Shown: piece by piece, positions 47,309-55,584 of the stretch
How the letters are laid out: each line of letters starts with the position of its first letter
Position numbering within the stretch: position 1 is the stretch's first letter
Made by a program: the position numbers and the translations under genes
DNA from: Azorhizobium doebereinerae UFLA1-100
GTDB taxonomy: Bacteria; Pseudomonadota; Alphaproteobacteria; Rhizobiales; Xanthobacteraceae
Direction of reading: 5' to 3'
DNA length: 64,000 bases
NCBI RefSeq assembly: GCF_000473085.1
Contig: NZ_AXBA01000014.1
Coordinates: 62,001 to 126,000, forward strand
Notes under the pieces: model-generated
What the model was told of the DNA's origin: nothing
The model's input: the letters and a program-made list of their open reading frames with translations, nothing else
Databases searched by the model: none

Positions 47309-47872
47309 ATGCCCCTCGCTTTGAACTTCGACCGTGCGGATGCCGAATCGGCGCGCACGGAACCTCCCGAACGCAGCCCGGCCGGCGACCGGGAAGAACG
47401 GGTGGGCCCGCTGCTGGAGCGGGCCGCGCGCGCCCGCATCCAGGCGCAGGAGCATATCCTGGTGCTCGGCCGGGACAGCCTGTCCCTGGCTCTGGCCTTG
47501 TGGCGGGCGGGTTTCTGCAATGTGGGCTGCGCCCCGCGCAACCTGGATTGCGTCGCCCATGGCGTGGCCGATGTCCTCATCGCCGAGGATGCGCCGTGCG
47601 GGGTGGATCTGGAGCGGCTGGTGGCGCGGGCGCGCTTCATGCTGCGCGAGCGCGGCTGGCTGTTCCTGCACCATGCCGAGGCGGGGCAAAGCGGCATTCC
47701 CCGCCTGTCCGCCCAACTGGTGGCGGCAGGCTTCGTCGTCGGCGACGCGGGGCCCGACGGTCAGGGTGGCCGGTGGATGACGGCGCGCCGCCGGGCGGCG
47801 CTGCGCGTGGTGGGCGCGCGGCCGGGCGTGGGCGGCGCGATCCAGCGCCCCCGGCTTCAATCGCAGCCCTGA
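47309..47872 (+). CDS. Degenerate methyltransferase-like protein, unknown
   Basis: A 187-residue protein with a Rossmann-like pattern: HILVLGRDSLSLALALWRAG resembles a SAM motif I without its Gly-rich loop, then VGCAPRNLD, a DVLIAEDAP strand, and a late LRERGWLFLHHAE like motif VI of class I methyltransferases. The missing GxGxG loop argues against normal SAM binding. GGAGG lies before the ATG at 47309. I do not recognise a named family; function unknown. Confidence 0.65.
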   Translation: MPLALNFDRADAESARTEPPERSPAGDREERVGPLLERAARARIQAQEHILVLGRDSLSLALALWRAGFCNVGCAPRNLDCVAHGVADVLIAEDAPCGVDLERLVARARFMLRERGWLFLHHAEAGQSGIPRLSAQLVAAGFVVGDAGPDGQGGRWMTARRRAALRVVGARPGVGGAIQRPRLQSQP

Positions 47873-47891
47873 GGCGCGGCGCCGGAATGAC

Positions 47892-47923
47892 AACGGCCCG
47901 CGCGGTCAACCGGGCGGGCCGTT
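47892..47923 (+). terminator. Hairpin after the methyltransferase-like gene
   Basis: Nine-pair stem AACGGCCCG/CGGGCCGTT with a 14-base loop, 20 bases after the stop codon at 47872. No clear T-run, so efficiency is uncertain. Confidence 0.55.
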
Positions 47924-47983
47924 CCTGTGTGGGCAGAACTGTTCCGCCGGCGCGCGGGCCCGGCGTGTGCTCTATCAAAGTGT

Positions 47984-48035
47984 TAGAGGGCGATTCACCG
48001 ATCAGATTGATTCAATCTGATCGGATCGCGCTCTA
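47984..48035. repeat. REP-like palindromic element
   Basis: A three-part inverted repeat: TAGAG/CTCTA (47984-47988 with 48031-48035), GCGAT/ATCGC, and a perfect 11-pair core CCGATCAGATT/AATCTGATCGG (47998-48008 with 48014-48024) around a GATTC loop. Much richer in A+T than its flanks. Its form suggests a dispersed intergenic repeat. The TAG stop of the minus-strand gene is inside its edge. Confidence 0.75.
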
Positions 48036-48584
48036 GAAAAAGCGGCGCGAGGGGGCCTCGCGCTCTTCCTCGCCACCTTCCCGCGACAGGCGGGTGGCTT
48101 CCTCGCCCCGGCGCACGAATTCCTCAAACGGGTCGAGGTCCTCCTCGCGCGGACGGGCCGCGGGAGGAGCAGGCTCAAAAGGGGCGGTTGCGCGCTCCTC
48201 CAGGCGGGCGGCGGCGGGCACGGCCCGGCTGCTGTCGGTAAAGCGGGTGGCCTTGGCCTCCAGCCAGGGCAGCGGGTAGGGCGCGGCGGCGAAGGCGACG
48301 CCGTCGTCCTGCTCCCAGGCCACCATGTAGATCTGTTCCTCGGCCGGCAGGCCCGGCAAAGCGAACATCTGCGGCGCTTCGCGCACGTTCCCGGTCCAGC
48401 CGAGGGAATGGGCGAGCTGGAAGGCCTCGTCGAGGAAAACGGTCAAGGCGGCAATGCGATCGGCGCGGGGCGTGAGCCCCATGTCGATGTCCATCAGTTG
48501 CCGCAGGTAGGCCTCCACGCTGTCGCCCGGTGCCCATTGGGCCCCCGTGGCGAACTGGTAGAGGTGAACGCGGGCACTTTCCAT
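48033..48584 (-). CDS. Hypothetical protein ending in a palindromic repeat
   Basis: A 183-residue cytosolic protein. The first 110 residues look folded (MESARVHLYQFATGAQW, GWTGNVREAPQMFALPG, EEQIYMVAWEQDDGVAFA); the last 70 are a charged, Pro/Glu/Arg-rich tail. No family recognised. ATG at 48584. The stop codon TAG (48033-48035) is provided by the edge of the palindromic element, so the natural C-terminus may have been altered by its insertion. Confidence 0.75.
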   Translation of the reverse strand: MESARVHLYQFATGAQWAPGDSVEAYLRQLMDIDMGLTPRADRIAALTVFLDEAFQLAHSLGWTGNVREAPQMFALPGLPAEEQIYMVAWEQDDGVAFAAAPYPLPWLEAKATRFTDSSRAVPAAARLEERATAPFEPAPPAARPREEDLDPFEEFVRRGEEATRLSREGGEEEREAPSRRFF

Positions 48585-48786
48585 GTAATGGCTCCGTCCG
48601 GTTCCGACCCTGTGACAGGCGGCGTGGCGGGGTAGGTTCAAATTATGGCGAGACCAAGTGTAGCGCTTGTCTCCAAACAAAGTGTATCCATCCGCCGGCC
48701 ACGTGATGCTTGGGTTCCGGCCGCGCACGGGCGGGTTTCGGGCACGCTCTCTGCGGAAGCTCGCGGCGGAAATGCGCGGCGCGCGC

Positions 48787-49029
48787 TCAGGCCTTCAGCG
48801 AGGCCGCATAGGCGCAGAAGGCCTCAAGCGTCGGATGGTCTTCGGTCACGGACGGATAGAGCTCGACGCCGAGCCATTCCTCGATCTCGAGCACGAAATG
48901 CACCGCCATGGCCGAATCGAGCCCGAGGCTGGCGAAGCTGGTGCCGGGCGCGATGTCGGCCGGCGCGATGTCCAGCGTCGCGGCGAGCCGCTCGCGGCAA
49001 TAGTCCTGAATTTCGACCAGGGAGGGCAT
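48787..49029 (-). CDS. Acyl carrier protein
   Basis: An 80-residue carrier protein. Ser39 in LGLDSAMAVHFVLEIEEW is the attachment site for 4'-phosphopantetheine. The fold and acidic character fit the ACP family, but sequence differs from the housekeeping fatty-acid ACP. It is encoded 35 bases after the fatty acyl-AMP ligase on the same strand; GGAGGG-like bases and the ATG at 49029 set the start. Such dedicated ACPs receive the acyl group from the ligase, bypassing CoA. Confidence 0.9.
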   Translation of the reverse strand: MPSLVEIQDYCRERLAATLDIAPADIAPGTSFASLGLDSAMAVHFVLEIEEWLGVELYPSVTEDHPTLEAFCAYAASLKA

Positions 49030-49064
49030 GAACAATCCACGCAGTGCGGCCCGCTGGGCGCTGG

Positions 49065-50810
49065 TCAGACAGCCGGCAGGGCCGGCTCGGCGGAGCGGGA
49101 ATCCCACACTTCGAGCGTGCCGTCCAGCCATTGCTGGCGGGTGCGGCCGCGCTGGATCTTGCCGCTGGTGGTCTTGGGGATGGTGCCGGGACGGATCAGC
49201 ACGATCTTCGCCAGCGCCACCTCGTGATTGTTCACCACCGCCGCGCGGACGGCGGCGAACACTTCCGCTTCGACGAAGGCGTGGCGCTGGGTGCGCTCCA
49301 CCTCCTGCACCAGCACCACCTGCTCGGTGCCGTCCTCGGCGATGACGGCGAACACCGCGCCATAGTCGCGGCGGAGCGCGGGATGGGCGTCGGCCACGGT
49401 GGCCTCGATGTCCTGCGGATAATGGTTCACGCCGCGGATGATGAGCACGTCCTTCACCCGGCCGGCGATGAACAGCTCGCCGTCCGGGTCGAGGTGGCCG
49501 AGGTCGCCGGTGCGCAGGAAGGCGCCGGCCCCCTCCTCGCCGGCGATGCGGGCGCGGAAGGTGGCCTCGCTCTCCTCCGGCCGGTGCCAATAGCCGCCGG
49601 CGACGCTGGCGCCCCCGACCCAGATCTCGCCGATGACGCCCGGCTGGGCCCGGCGCAGGGTCTGCGGGTCGACGATGGCGAGGGTGACGCCCGGCATGGC
49701 CGGGCCGCAGCCGACGATCGCCTGCCGGTCCCTGTCGTTCTCCGGCGGGGCGATGCGCCGGTCCTGCAACGCCTTGGCGCTCACCTCGCGCACGCTCACG
49801 CCGCTGCCGCGCGGCGCCGAGCTCACCACCAGGGTGGCTTCAGCGAGGCCGTAGGTGGGGTGCAGGGTGCGGGCATCGAAGCCGTAGGGCGCGAAGGTTT
49901 CCGCGAAGCGGGCCATGGTGGCGGCGCGCACCGGCTCGGCGCCGTTCACCGCCAGGGTCCAGCAGGAGAGGTCGATGCCCTCCATCTGGTCGGGCCGGAA
50001 GCGGTCGACGCACAGATGGTAGGCGAAGTTCGGCGCCGCCGCGACCTCGGCCCGGAAGCGGGCGATATTCCGCAGCCAGTTGAGCGGCCGGTGCATGAAG
50101 CCAGACGGCATCATGAGCACGCAGGTGGCGCCCACGTAGAGCGGCTGCAACAGGTTCAGGATGAGGCCGAGGTCGTGATAGAGCGGAATCCAGCTCACAT
50201 GGGTGGAGCCGGCGTGGTTGCCGAACCGCTGGCGCATCATCTCCAGATTGGCGACGAGGTTGCCGTGGCTGACCATCACCCCCTTCGGCGTCGAGGTGGA
50301 GCCGGAGGTATATTGCAGGAAGGCGAGGTCATCCCCGGCCACCGCCCGGTCGGGGGCGTCATCCGCCGCATCCGGCGACAAAGCGACGGTGAGATGGCGG
50401 ATGCCCGCGTCGGCGAGGCGCTGGCGCAGGGTGCCGCGCGGGTCCTCGCCCTCGCCGGCGGGGCTGAGCGCGATGCGCGGCGTGCAGTCGGCCATGATGG
50501 CGGCGCTGGCGTCCTGCGTCGCGTTGCGGCGCGGCGGCATCAGCGGCACGGCGATGACGCCGGCCATGAGGCAGGCGAAATAGGCGACGACGAACTCCAG
50601 CCCCGAGGGGAAGATCAGCAGCGCGCGGTCGCCGGGTCTCGTCTCGGCGGCGATCCGGCGCGCCAGCGTGGCCGCCTGGGCCTGGAGCCCGCCATAGGAC
50701 AGCTCCGGCTCGACCTCGGGCTTGCCGGAGGAGAAAACGAGCGCCCGGGCATCGGGGCGGCTCTGGGCTTGGCGGCGGAGCATGTCCACCAGCGAGAGGG
50801 GAGGCGTCAT
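49065..50810 (-). CDS. Fatty acyl-AMP ligase (FAAL)
   Basis: A 581-residue ANL-superfamily enzyme. It activates a fatty acid with ATP as acyl-AMP and, as a FAAL, loads it on an ACP instead of CoA. Motifs: P-loop YTSGSTSTPKG at about 167-177, the FAAL-like WIPLYHDLGLI at 207-217, HPTYGLAEATL near 317-327, RTGDLGHLDPDGELFIAGR and the late catalytic Lys in TTSGKIQRG. The ATG at 50810 matches family N-termini; the open stretch upstream is not family-like. It is followed by its own ACP and is divergent from the WcbI-type gene, across 253 bases. Confidence 0.92.
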   Translation of the reverse strand: MTPPLSLVDMLRRQAQSRPDARALVFSSGKPEVEPELSYGGLQAQAATLARRIAAETRPGDRALLIFPSGLEFVVAYFACLMAGVIAVPLMPPRRNATQDASAAIMADCTPRIALSPAGEGEDPRGTLRQRLADAGIRHLTVALSPDAADDAPDRAVAGDDLAFLQYTSGSTSTPKGVMVSHGNLVANLEMMRQRFGNHAGSTHVSWIPLYHDLGLILNLLQPLYVGATCVLMMPSGFMHRPLNWLRNIARFRAEVAAAPNFAYHLCVDRFRPDQMEGIDLSCWTLAVNGAEPVRAATMARFAETFAPYGFDARTLHPTYGLAEATLVVSSAPRGSGVSVREVSAKALQDRRIAPPENDRDRQAIVGCGPAMPGVTLAIVDPQTLRRAQPGVIGEIWVGGASVAGGYWHRPEESEATFRARIAGEEGAGAFLRTGDLGHLDPDGELFIAGRVKDVLIIRGVNHYPQDIEATVADAHPALRRDYGAVFAVIAEDGTEQVVLVQEVERTQRHAFVEAEVFAAVRAAVVNNHEVALAKIVLIRPGTIPKTTSGKIQRGRTRQQWLDGTLEVWDSRSAEPALPAV

Positions 50811-51063
50811 GGTTCTCGTCCGCCGTCGTCCGCCGCGTCTGCGCGCGGGCACGGCCGTTCTCCGCAAATGGGGACATGGAGGCACCGCGAGGCACGATCG
50901 GGCGTGTGCTTGAAAAGCAGCCACCGTCCGGTACGATCCCGGCCGCGCGGAAAACCTGATTGCATTACAGCGTGTATCCCACCCGTTGCGCCGTATGTCT
51001 CCATTCTAGCCGATCGATCATGAACGTATCAAACATCCCCGGCGATGGGGCGGGACCGGCCTG
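50811..51063. promoter_or_regulatory. Divergent FAAL / WcbI control region
   Basis: No gene. The right half (50960-51040) is less G+C-rich and is the likely promoter zone for both directions. No operator with clear symmetry was found. Confidence 0.4.
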
Positions 51064-52803
51064 ATGGCGGTGGACGACGAGCCCCTCGCGACGCCGGACT
51101 TTTCCACGCCGCGCGACATCCTCTCCACCATGGAGGTGCGCCTGCCGGGCCGCCGCAGGCCGGACGGCGCGGTGGCGCAGGACCTGCTCGTGCCGGTGCG
51201 GCTGTTCCTGTACGGCCCGTTCCTGCGGCTGCCCGCCGGCCGCTACTGCCTGTCCTTCGACGGCGATTTCCCGCGCCCGCTGCAAGGCGGCCATCCCATG
51301 CTGGGCGTGGAGGTGATCGCGCAGAACCGCATGCTGCGGGCATGGCGGGATTTCACCCATGAGGAACTGCGCGCCGGCGATCGCACCCTGGTGTTCGAGG
51401 TGCCGCCCGCTTTGTCCATCGAGAGCGGGGCGGATGCGCCGTTCGAGTTCCGTTTCACCGGATTCGGCACCGCGCGCTTCACGCTCACCGGGCTGACGCT
51501 GCGCGCCGCGGCGGAGGGGGAGGCGGCTTCGCCCATGCGCTGGCGGATGCTCGGGCGGCTGCGCCTGCTGCCCGTCTCCGGCGCGGCGCGGCTCTCGCCG
51601 CTGTCGGTCAGCGGGCTGAAGTTCTGGCGCTCCTGGTCGCCGCTGTTCCTGCCGGCGGGCCTCCACCGGCTGGAGATCGGCTGCACGGCGGGCGCGGTGG
51701 CGCGGCCGGCGGACCCGGCGCTGGAGATTACCGTGCGCACCCGCGACGGCCATGTGCTGGGCACCGAGACCTTCAGCGGCGCCGATCTCTCCGGCGGGCG
51801 GGGCGGCTTCCTGTTCGAGGTGCCGCCCGACGCCAGCCTGGATTCCGGCCTGCCGCAGAAGATCGACATCGGCGTCCGGCACTTCCGCAACGCCCGGCTG
51901 ACGCTGTCGGCGCTGGACATCGTGCACCTGCCCGCCGGCACCGGCCCGGCGCAGGGCGTGGTTCTGGCGCCCAGCCCGCGCGGCGCCTCCACGCGCAAGA
52001 AGATCCTCATCTTCGGCAATTGCCAGGGCAGCCTCGTGGCTCGCGCCTTCCGGGAAAATCCCGGCTTCTCCAAGCGCTTCTCGGTCAAGCACCACTTCAT
52101 GGAGCTGCCCGCGAACCTGCACGAGCAGGGCCGCCGCGACATCGAGGAATGCGACCTCCTGCTGATCCAGGACATCAAGGAGTGGGAGCAGTATCCGCTG
52201 CGCGCGCATGTGCCGGACGACCTGCCGACGCTGCGCTATCCTTGCGTGCGCTTTGCCTCGCTCTGGCCGTTCGATGCTTTCAACGGGCCGGACGACAAGG
52301 TGGCGCGCAACAAGGATTTCCCGAACTTCGAATTCACCTATTTCGACGGGCTGCTGGCGCGGCTGCGCAAGGAGATCCCGGACCCGGAGGCGCGCTTTGC
52401 CGCCTATCGCGGCCTCGACGTGAAGGGGGTCATCGACCCGAAGCGCCTGCACGCCTTCGAGGAAAAGCGCCTCATCGCCATGGACGAGAAGTTCCCGGCC
52501 GGCATGGGCGCCTACATCCTGGAGAACTTCCGCAGGAAGCAGGTGTTCTATACCACCGCCCATCCCAACGGCGCCATCCTGGCGATGCTGATGAAGTCCA
52601 TCGCCCGGGAACTGGGAGTGCGGCAGATGTTCTGGTTCCCCGGACCGCTGGATTCGCTGCGCAGCTTGCAGATCCCCGTCCATCCCAAGGTGGCGGACGC
52701 GCTCGGCGTGACCTGGGCGGGGACGGGGACCGGCTATCTGGTGCGCGGCGAGAAGGTGACCTGGGAAGACTATTTCCGCAAATACATCGCCTATTACGGC
52801 TGA
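51064..52803 (+). CDS. WcbI-family protein with two N-terminal beta domains
   Basis: A 579-residue protein. The C-terminal 265 residues match the WcbI polysaccharide biosynthesis family, starting at KKILIFGNCQGSLVARAF (GNCQ at 318-321); WcbI of Burkholderia binds CoA and is needed for capsule formation, probably as an acyltransferase. The N-terminal half is a tandem duplication of a beta-sandwich-like domain: residues about 45-146 and 190-286 share FEVPPALSIESG/FEVPPDASLDSG and a terminal ARFTLTGLTL/ARLTLSALDI. No signal peptide. ATG at 51064, weak ribosome site. It is divergent from FAAL-ACP and converges on the patatin gene. A role in adding an acyl group to a surface glycan is inferred from family and context. 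Confidence 0.85.
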   Translation: MAVDDEPLATPDFSTPRDILSTMEVRLPGRRRPDGAVAQDLLVPVRLFLYGPFLRLPAGRYCLSFDGDFPRPLQGGHPMLGVEVIAQNRMLRAWRDFTHEELRAGDRTLVFEVPPALSIESGADAPFEFRFTGFGTARFTLTGLTLRAAAEGEAASPMRWRMLGRLRLLPVSGAARLSPLSVSGLKFWRSWSPLFLPAGLHRLEIGCTAGAVARPADPALEITVRTRDGHVLGTETFSGADLSGGRGGFLFEVPPDASLDSGLPQKIDIGVRHFRNARLTLSALDIVHLPAGTGPAQGVVLAPSPRGASTRKKILIFGNCQGSLVARAFRENPGFSKRFSVKHHFMELPANLHEQGRRDIEECDLLLIQDIKEWEQYPLRAHVPDDLPTLRYPCVRFASLWPFDAFNGPDDKVARNKDFPNFEFTYFDGLLARLRKEIPDPEARFAAYRGLDVKGVIDPKRLHAFEEKRLIAMDEKFPAGMGAYILENFRRKQVFYTTAHPNGAILAMLMKSIARELGVRQMFWFPGPLDSLRSLQIPVHPKVADALGVTWAGTGTGYLVRGEKVTWEDYFRKYIAYYG

Positions 52804-52816
52804 GCGCCGGGCCTTT

Positions 52817-53905
52817 TCAGGCCCAGAACGCCCGGATCGCGGGGGCTTCCACCTTGGCCCGCGCGTAGCCGGCCTTGAGCGCGGGCTCGATCTGCTTTGG
52901 ATCGAGCAGGTTTACGCCCGGCGGCGTGCCGGCGATGATCAGCAGGGCCTTCGTGCCGGTGGCCTCCAAAGCGGAGATTTCCTTATAGACGTCATGCGGG
53001 ATGCCGCTCAGCAGGCTGCCCTCGTAGCCGTTGGTCAGGGTGACCACCAGGGCCCGCTTCGCGCCGGCGACCACATCCGTGTGGGCCCAGGTCCGGGCAA
53101 TGCCGCCATCCATGCAGAAGCGCTGGCCGAGCAGGGTGGGGCCGATCTCGCCCGGCAGGGACGAACTGGCCGCCGCAGCGTGCGCCAGGGGAATGTCGTT
53201 CTTGCGCGCCGCCACCTGCCCGATGACCAGCCGTTCGCCGGTGTAGCAGTCATTGGCAGTGGTGAACATTTTCGCCACCGGCCAGTCGGTGCGGCTGTCG
53301 CCGGTCAGCAGCCAGGCGAGGCGGTCGACGCCGTTGCCGTTCAGCCGGTTGTCGGCGGCGAGCGCCGCATGCCCGATGGCCTTGATCGAGGCCGGGCTGC
53401 CGTCCTTGACGCGGAAATTGATTTCCCGCGCGCGGGTCTGGCTGGCGTTCGTGGTGGACACCGGCGCCAGCTTGGCGAACAGCCCGGGGACATAGCCGAA
53501 GATGTCGAATTCCGTCCGCAGCCGCTGGAAATGGCCCGAGGTCAGCGACGAGCCAATATAGGCGCCGGCCGAGGTCCCGACGACCATTTCGGCAAGGTTG
53601 GGATCGATGCCCAGCTCCAGCAGGCCGTGGAAGAAGCCGCAATACCAGGCGACGTAATATTCGCCGCCCCCGCCCAGCACCAAGGCGCGGTCGCGTCCGA
53701 CGGCGAGGTTGGACACGGTGGGGGTGAGCGGCGCCGGCCGGGCCAGCCCGTCCCCGCCAAACAGGCTGTCCGAGATCGAAGTGGCCAGCGCCTCCTGCTC
53801 GGACGGGGTGGTGCAGGCGGCTTGCGCGTCGGCGGATGACGGCAGCAGGGAAGCGGCCGAAAGGCCGGCGCTCATGCCCAGGAAATGGCGTCGGCTAGGT
53901 ATCAT
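52817..53905 (-). CDS. Tat-exported patatin-like phospholipase
   Basis: A 362-residue lipid acyl hydrolase. The Tat signal is SRRHFLGMSAG, cut near ADA (about residue 27). The patatin elements are complete: the oxyanion loop VLGGGGEY (77-83), the nucleophile GTSAG (Ser112) and the catalytic DGG (266-268). It would cut fatty acids from lipids in the periplasm or be retained at the membrane. ATG at 53905; an ATG at 53926 is possible. Its stop is 13 bases from that of the WcbI-type gene. Confidence 0.9.
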   Translation of the reverse strand: MIPSRRHFLGMSAGLSAASLLPSSADAQAACTTPSEQEALATSISDSLFGGDGLARPAPLTPTVSNLAVGRDRALVLGGGGEYYVAWYCGFFHGLLELGIDPNLAEMVVGTSAGAYIGSSLTSGHFQRLRTEFDIFGYVPGLFAKLAPVSTTNASQTRAREINFRVKDGSPASIKAIGHAALAADNRLNGNGVDRLAWLLTGDSRTDWPVAKMFTTANDCYTGERLVIGQVAARKNDIPLAHAAAASSSLPGEIGPTLLGQRFCMDGGIARTWAHTDVVAGAKRALVVTLTNGYEGSLLSGIPHDVYKEISALEATGTKALLIIAGTPPGVNLLDPKQIEPALKAGYARAKVEAPAIRAFWA

Positions 53906-54096
53906 CGGCGGCAACCCCTGTCTCATTCCGGTGGACGTCAGCTTAGCCGGACCGGGCCCGGAGCGACAGGGATACCGCGCATCCACACCCCCGGTCGCAG
54001 CCCGGCGCGTCATGGCCCATGCCCTGACCCGGACGCCTTGACGCGGCGTGGCGGGGCATGGTCTGTCGCGGCAAAACACGAGGAGACGCCAAGCTC

Positions 54097-54714
54097 ATGC
54101 TGCTCTATCTGTCCGCCCGCTCGCCCAATCCCCGCCGCGTGCAGTTCTTCCTGGCGGAGAAGGGCATCGAGGTTCCGACCCAGATGGTCGACATCGGCGC
54201 CAAGGCGCACTGGGAAGACGATTTCAAGGCCATCAGCCCGCGCCGCACCGTGCCGGCGCTGGTGCTGGACGACGGCACCGCGATCACCGAGAGCATCGCC
54301 ATCTGCCGCTATTTCGAGGCGGTCCAGCCCGAGCCCAACCTGTTCGGCGCCGGCGCGCGGGAAATCGCGCTGGTGGAGATGTGGCAGCGCCGCGCCGAGA
54401 TCGAACTGATGCAGGCGGTGCAGTTCGCCTTCCGCCATGTCCACCCGGCGATGGCCGAGCGCGAGGTGCCGCAGGTCAAGGACTGGGGCGAGGCCAACAA
54501 GGCCAAGGTGCTGGATTTCCTGGCCTTCCTCGATGGCGAACTGGCCGGGCGCGAATTCCTCGCCCTCGATCGCTTCACCGTGGCCGACATCACCGCCATC
54601 GTCGCCATCGATTTCATGCGCGCGGCGCGGATCACGGCGCCGGAGACGCTCACCCATTTGGCCCGCTGGCGGTCCGCGGTCTCCGCCCGGCCGGCGGCGG
54701 CCGCCGGCGCCTGA
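54097..54714 (+). CDS. Glutathione S-transferase family protein
   Basis: A 205-residue GST: thioredoxin-like N-terminal domain (LYLSARSPNPRRVQFFLAEK, with the SPNPRRV active-site loop and the cis-Pro RTVPALVLDDG, then ITESIAICRYFE) and a helical C-terminal domain (LDRFTVADITAIVAIDF). GAGGAG lies before the ATG at 54097. Conjugates or reduces small electrophiles; substrate unknown. Confidence 0.93.
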   Translation: MLLYLSARSPNPRRVQFFLAEKGIEVPTQMVDIGAKAHWEDDFKAISPRRTVPALVLDDGTAITESIAICRYFEAVQPEPNLFGAGAREIALVEMWQRRAEIELMQAVQFAFRHVHPAMAEREVPQVKDWGEANKAKVLDFLAFLDGELAGREFLALDRFTVADITAIVAIDFMRAARITAPETLTHLARWRSAVSARPAAAAGA

Positions 54715-54786
54715 AGGGATGCGCCGCCGCGACGCGCTTCCTATATGGGGCGGGGCGGCGGGGCTGCCGGCATGACGAGGCGGTGA

Positions 54787-55494
54787 ATGGCGGACGATCA
54801 CAGCCGGGCGGCGGCTGTCCTGGACGAGGCGCTCTTTCCCGAGCGGGAGCCGGAGCCGGGGGCGACCCCGCTCGGCCGGCTCCTCGCCGACATCCGCGCC
54901 TGCCGGATCTGCCAGGACGCGCCGCGCGGCGCGCCGCTGCCGCATGCGCCGCGCCCGGTGCTGCGCGCCGCTTCCACCGCGCGCATCCTGGTGGCGAGCC
55001 AGGCGCCCGGCACCAGGGTCCACCTGACCGGCCTCACCTTCAATGATGCCTCCGGCGACCGCCTGCGCCAATGGATGGGGGTGACGCGGGAGGTGTTCTA
55101 TGACACCGCGCGCATCGCCATCGTGCCCATGGGCTTCTGCTTTCCGGGCCAGGACGCGGCGGGCGGCGACCTGCCGCCGCGCCGGGAATGCGCGCCGGCC
55201 TGGCATGACCGGCTGTTCGCCGCGCTGCCGGCGTTCGACCTGATCCTGGCCATCGGCCGGCCGGCGCAGCTCTACCACCTGCGGCGTCTGGGGCGGGCGG
55301 CGCAGATCGGCGCCAGCCTGACCGAGACGGTGGCCAACTGGCGGCAGGTGCGGGGCGCGGCGTCCACGCCGAAGGTCTACGCGCTGCCGCATCCCTCCTG
55401 GCGCAACACCGGCTGGCTGAAGCGCAATCCCTGGTTCGAGAACGACCTGCTTCCGGAACTGCGCGCGGATATCGCACGCGCCATTGGAGCCTGA
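54787..55494 (+). CDS. Uracil-DNA glycosylase superfamily protein
   Basis: A 235-residue protein of the UDG superfamily (COG1573-like). It shows an N-terminal CRIC pair, a motif A-like VASQAPGTRVHLTG followed by a conserved DRLRQWMG, a GQDAAGGD loop and a motif B-like HPSWRNTGW. Residues differ from those of classical UDGs (Gln-Ala-Pro in place of GQDP in motif A), so the base removed, if any, is uncertain. ATG at 54787 just after the GST gene. It is the second UDG-like gene in the window. Confidence 0.85.
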   Translation: MADDHSRAAAVLDEALFPEREPEPGATPLGRLLADIRACRICQDAPRGAPLPHAPRPVLRAASTARILVASQAPGTRVHLTGLTFNDASGDRLRQWMGVTREVFYDTARIAIVPMGFCFPGQDAAGGDLPPRRECAPAWHDRLFAALPAFDLILAIGRPAQLYHLRRLGRAAQIGASLTETVANWRQVRGAASTPKVYALPHPSWRNTGWLKRNPWFENDLLPELRADIARAIGA

Positions 55495-55584
55495 GCCATG
55501 GGGTGGGGTTTCTTCCGCGTCCGCGCGTGGCATAGAGAGATTCAAAGATGGCGCCGTGCGCCGAAGGTTCTGGGAGAAGGTGCG

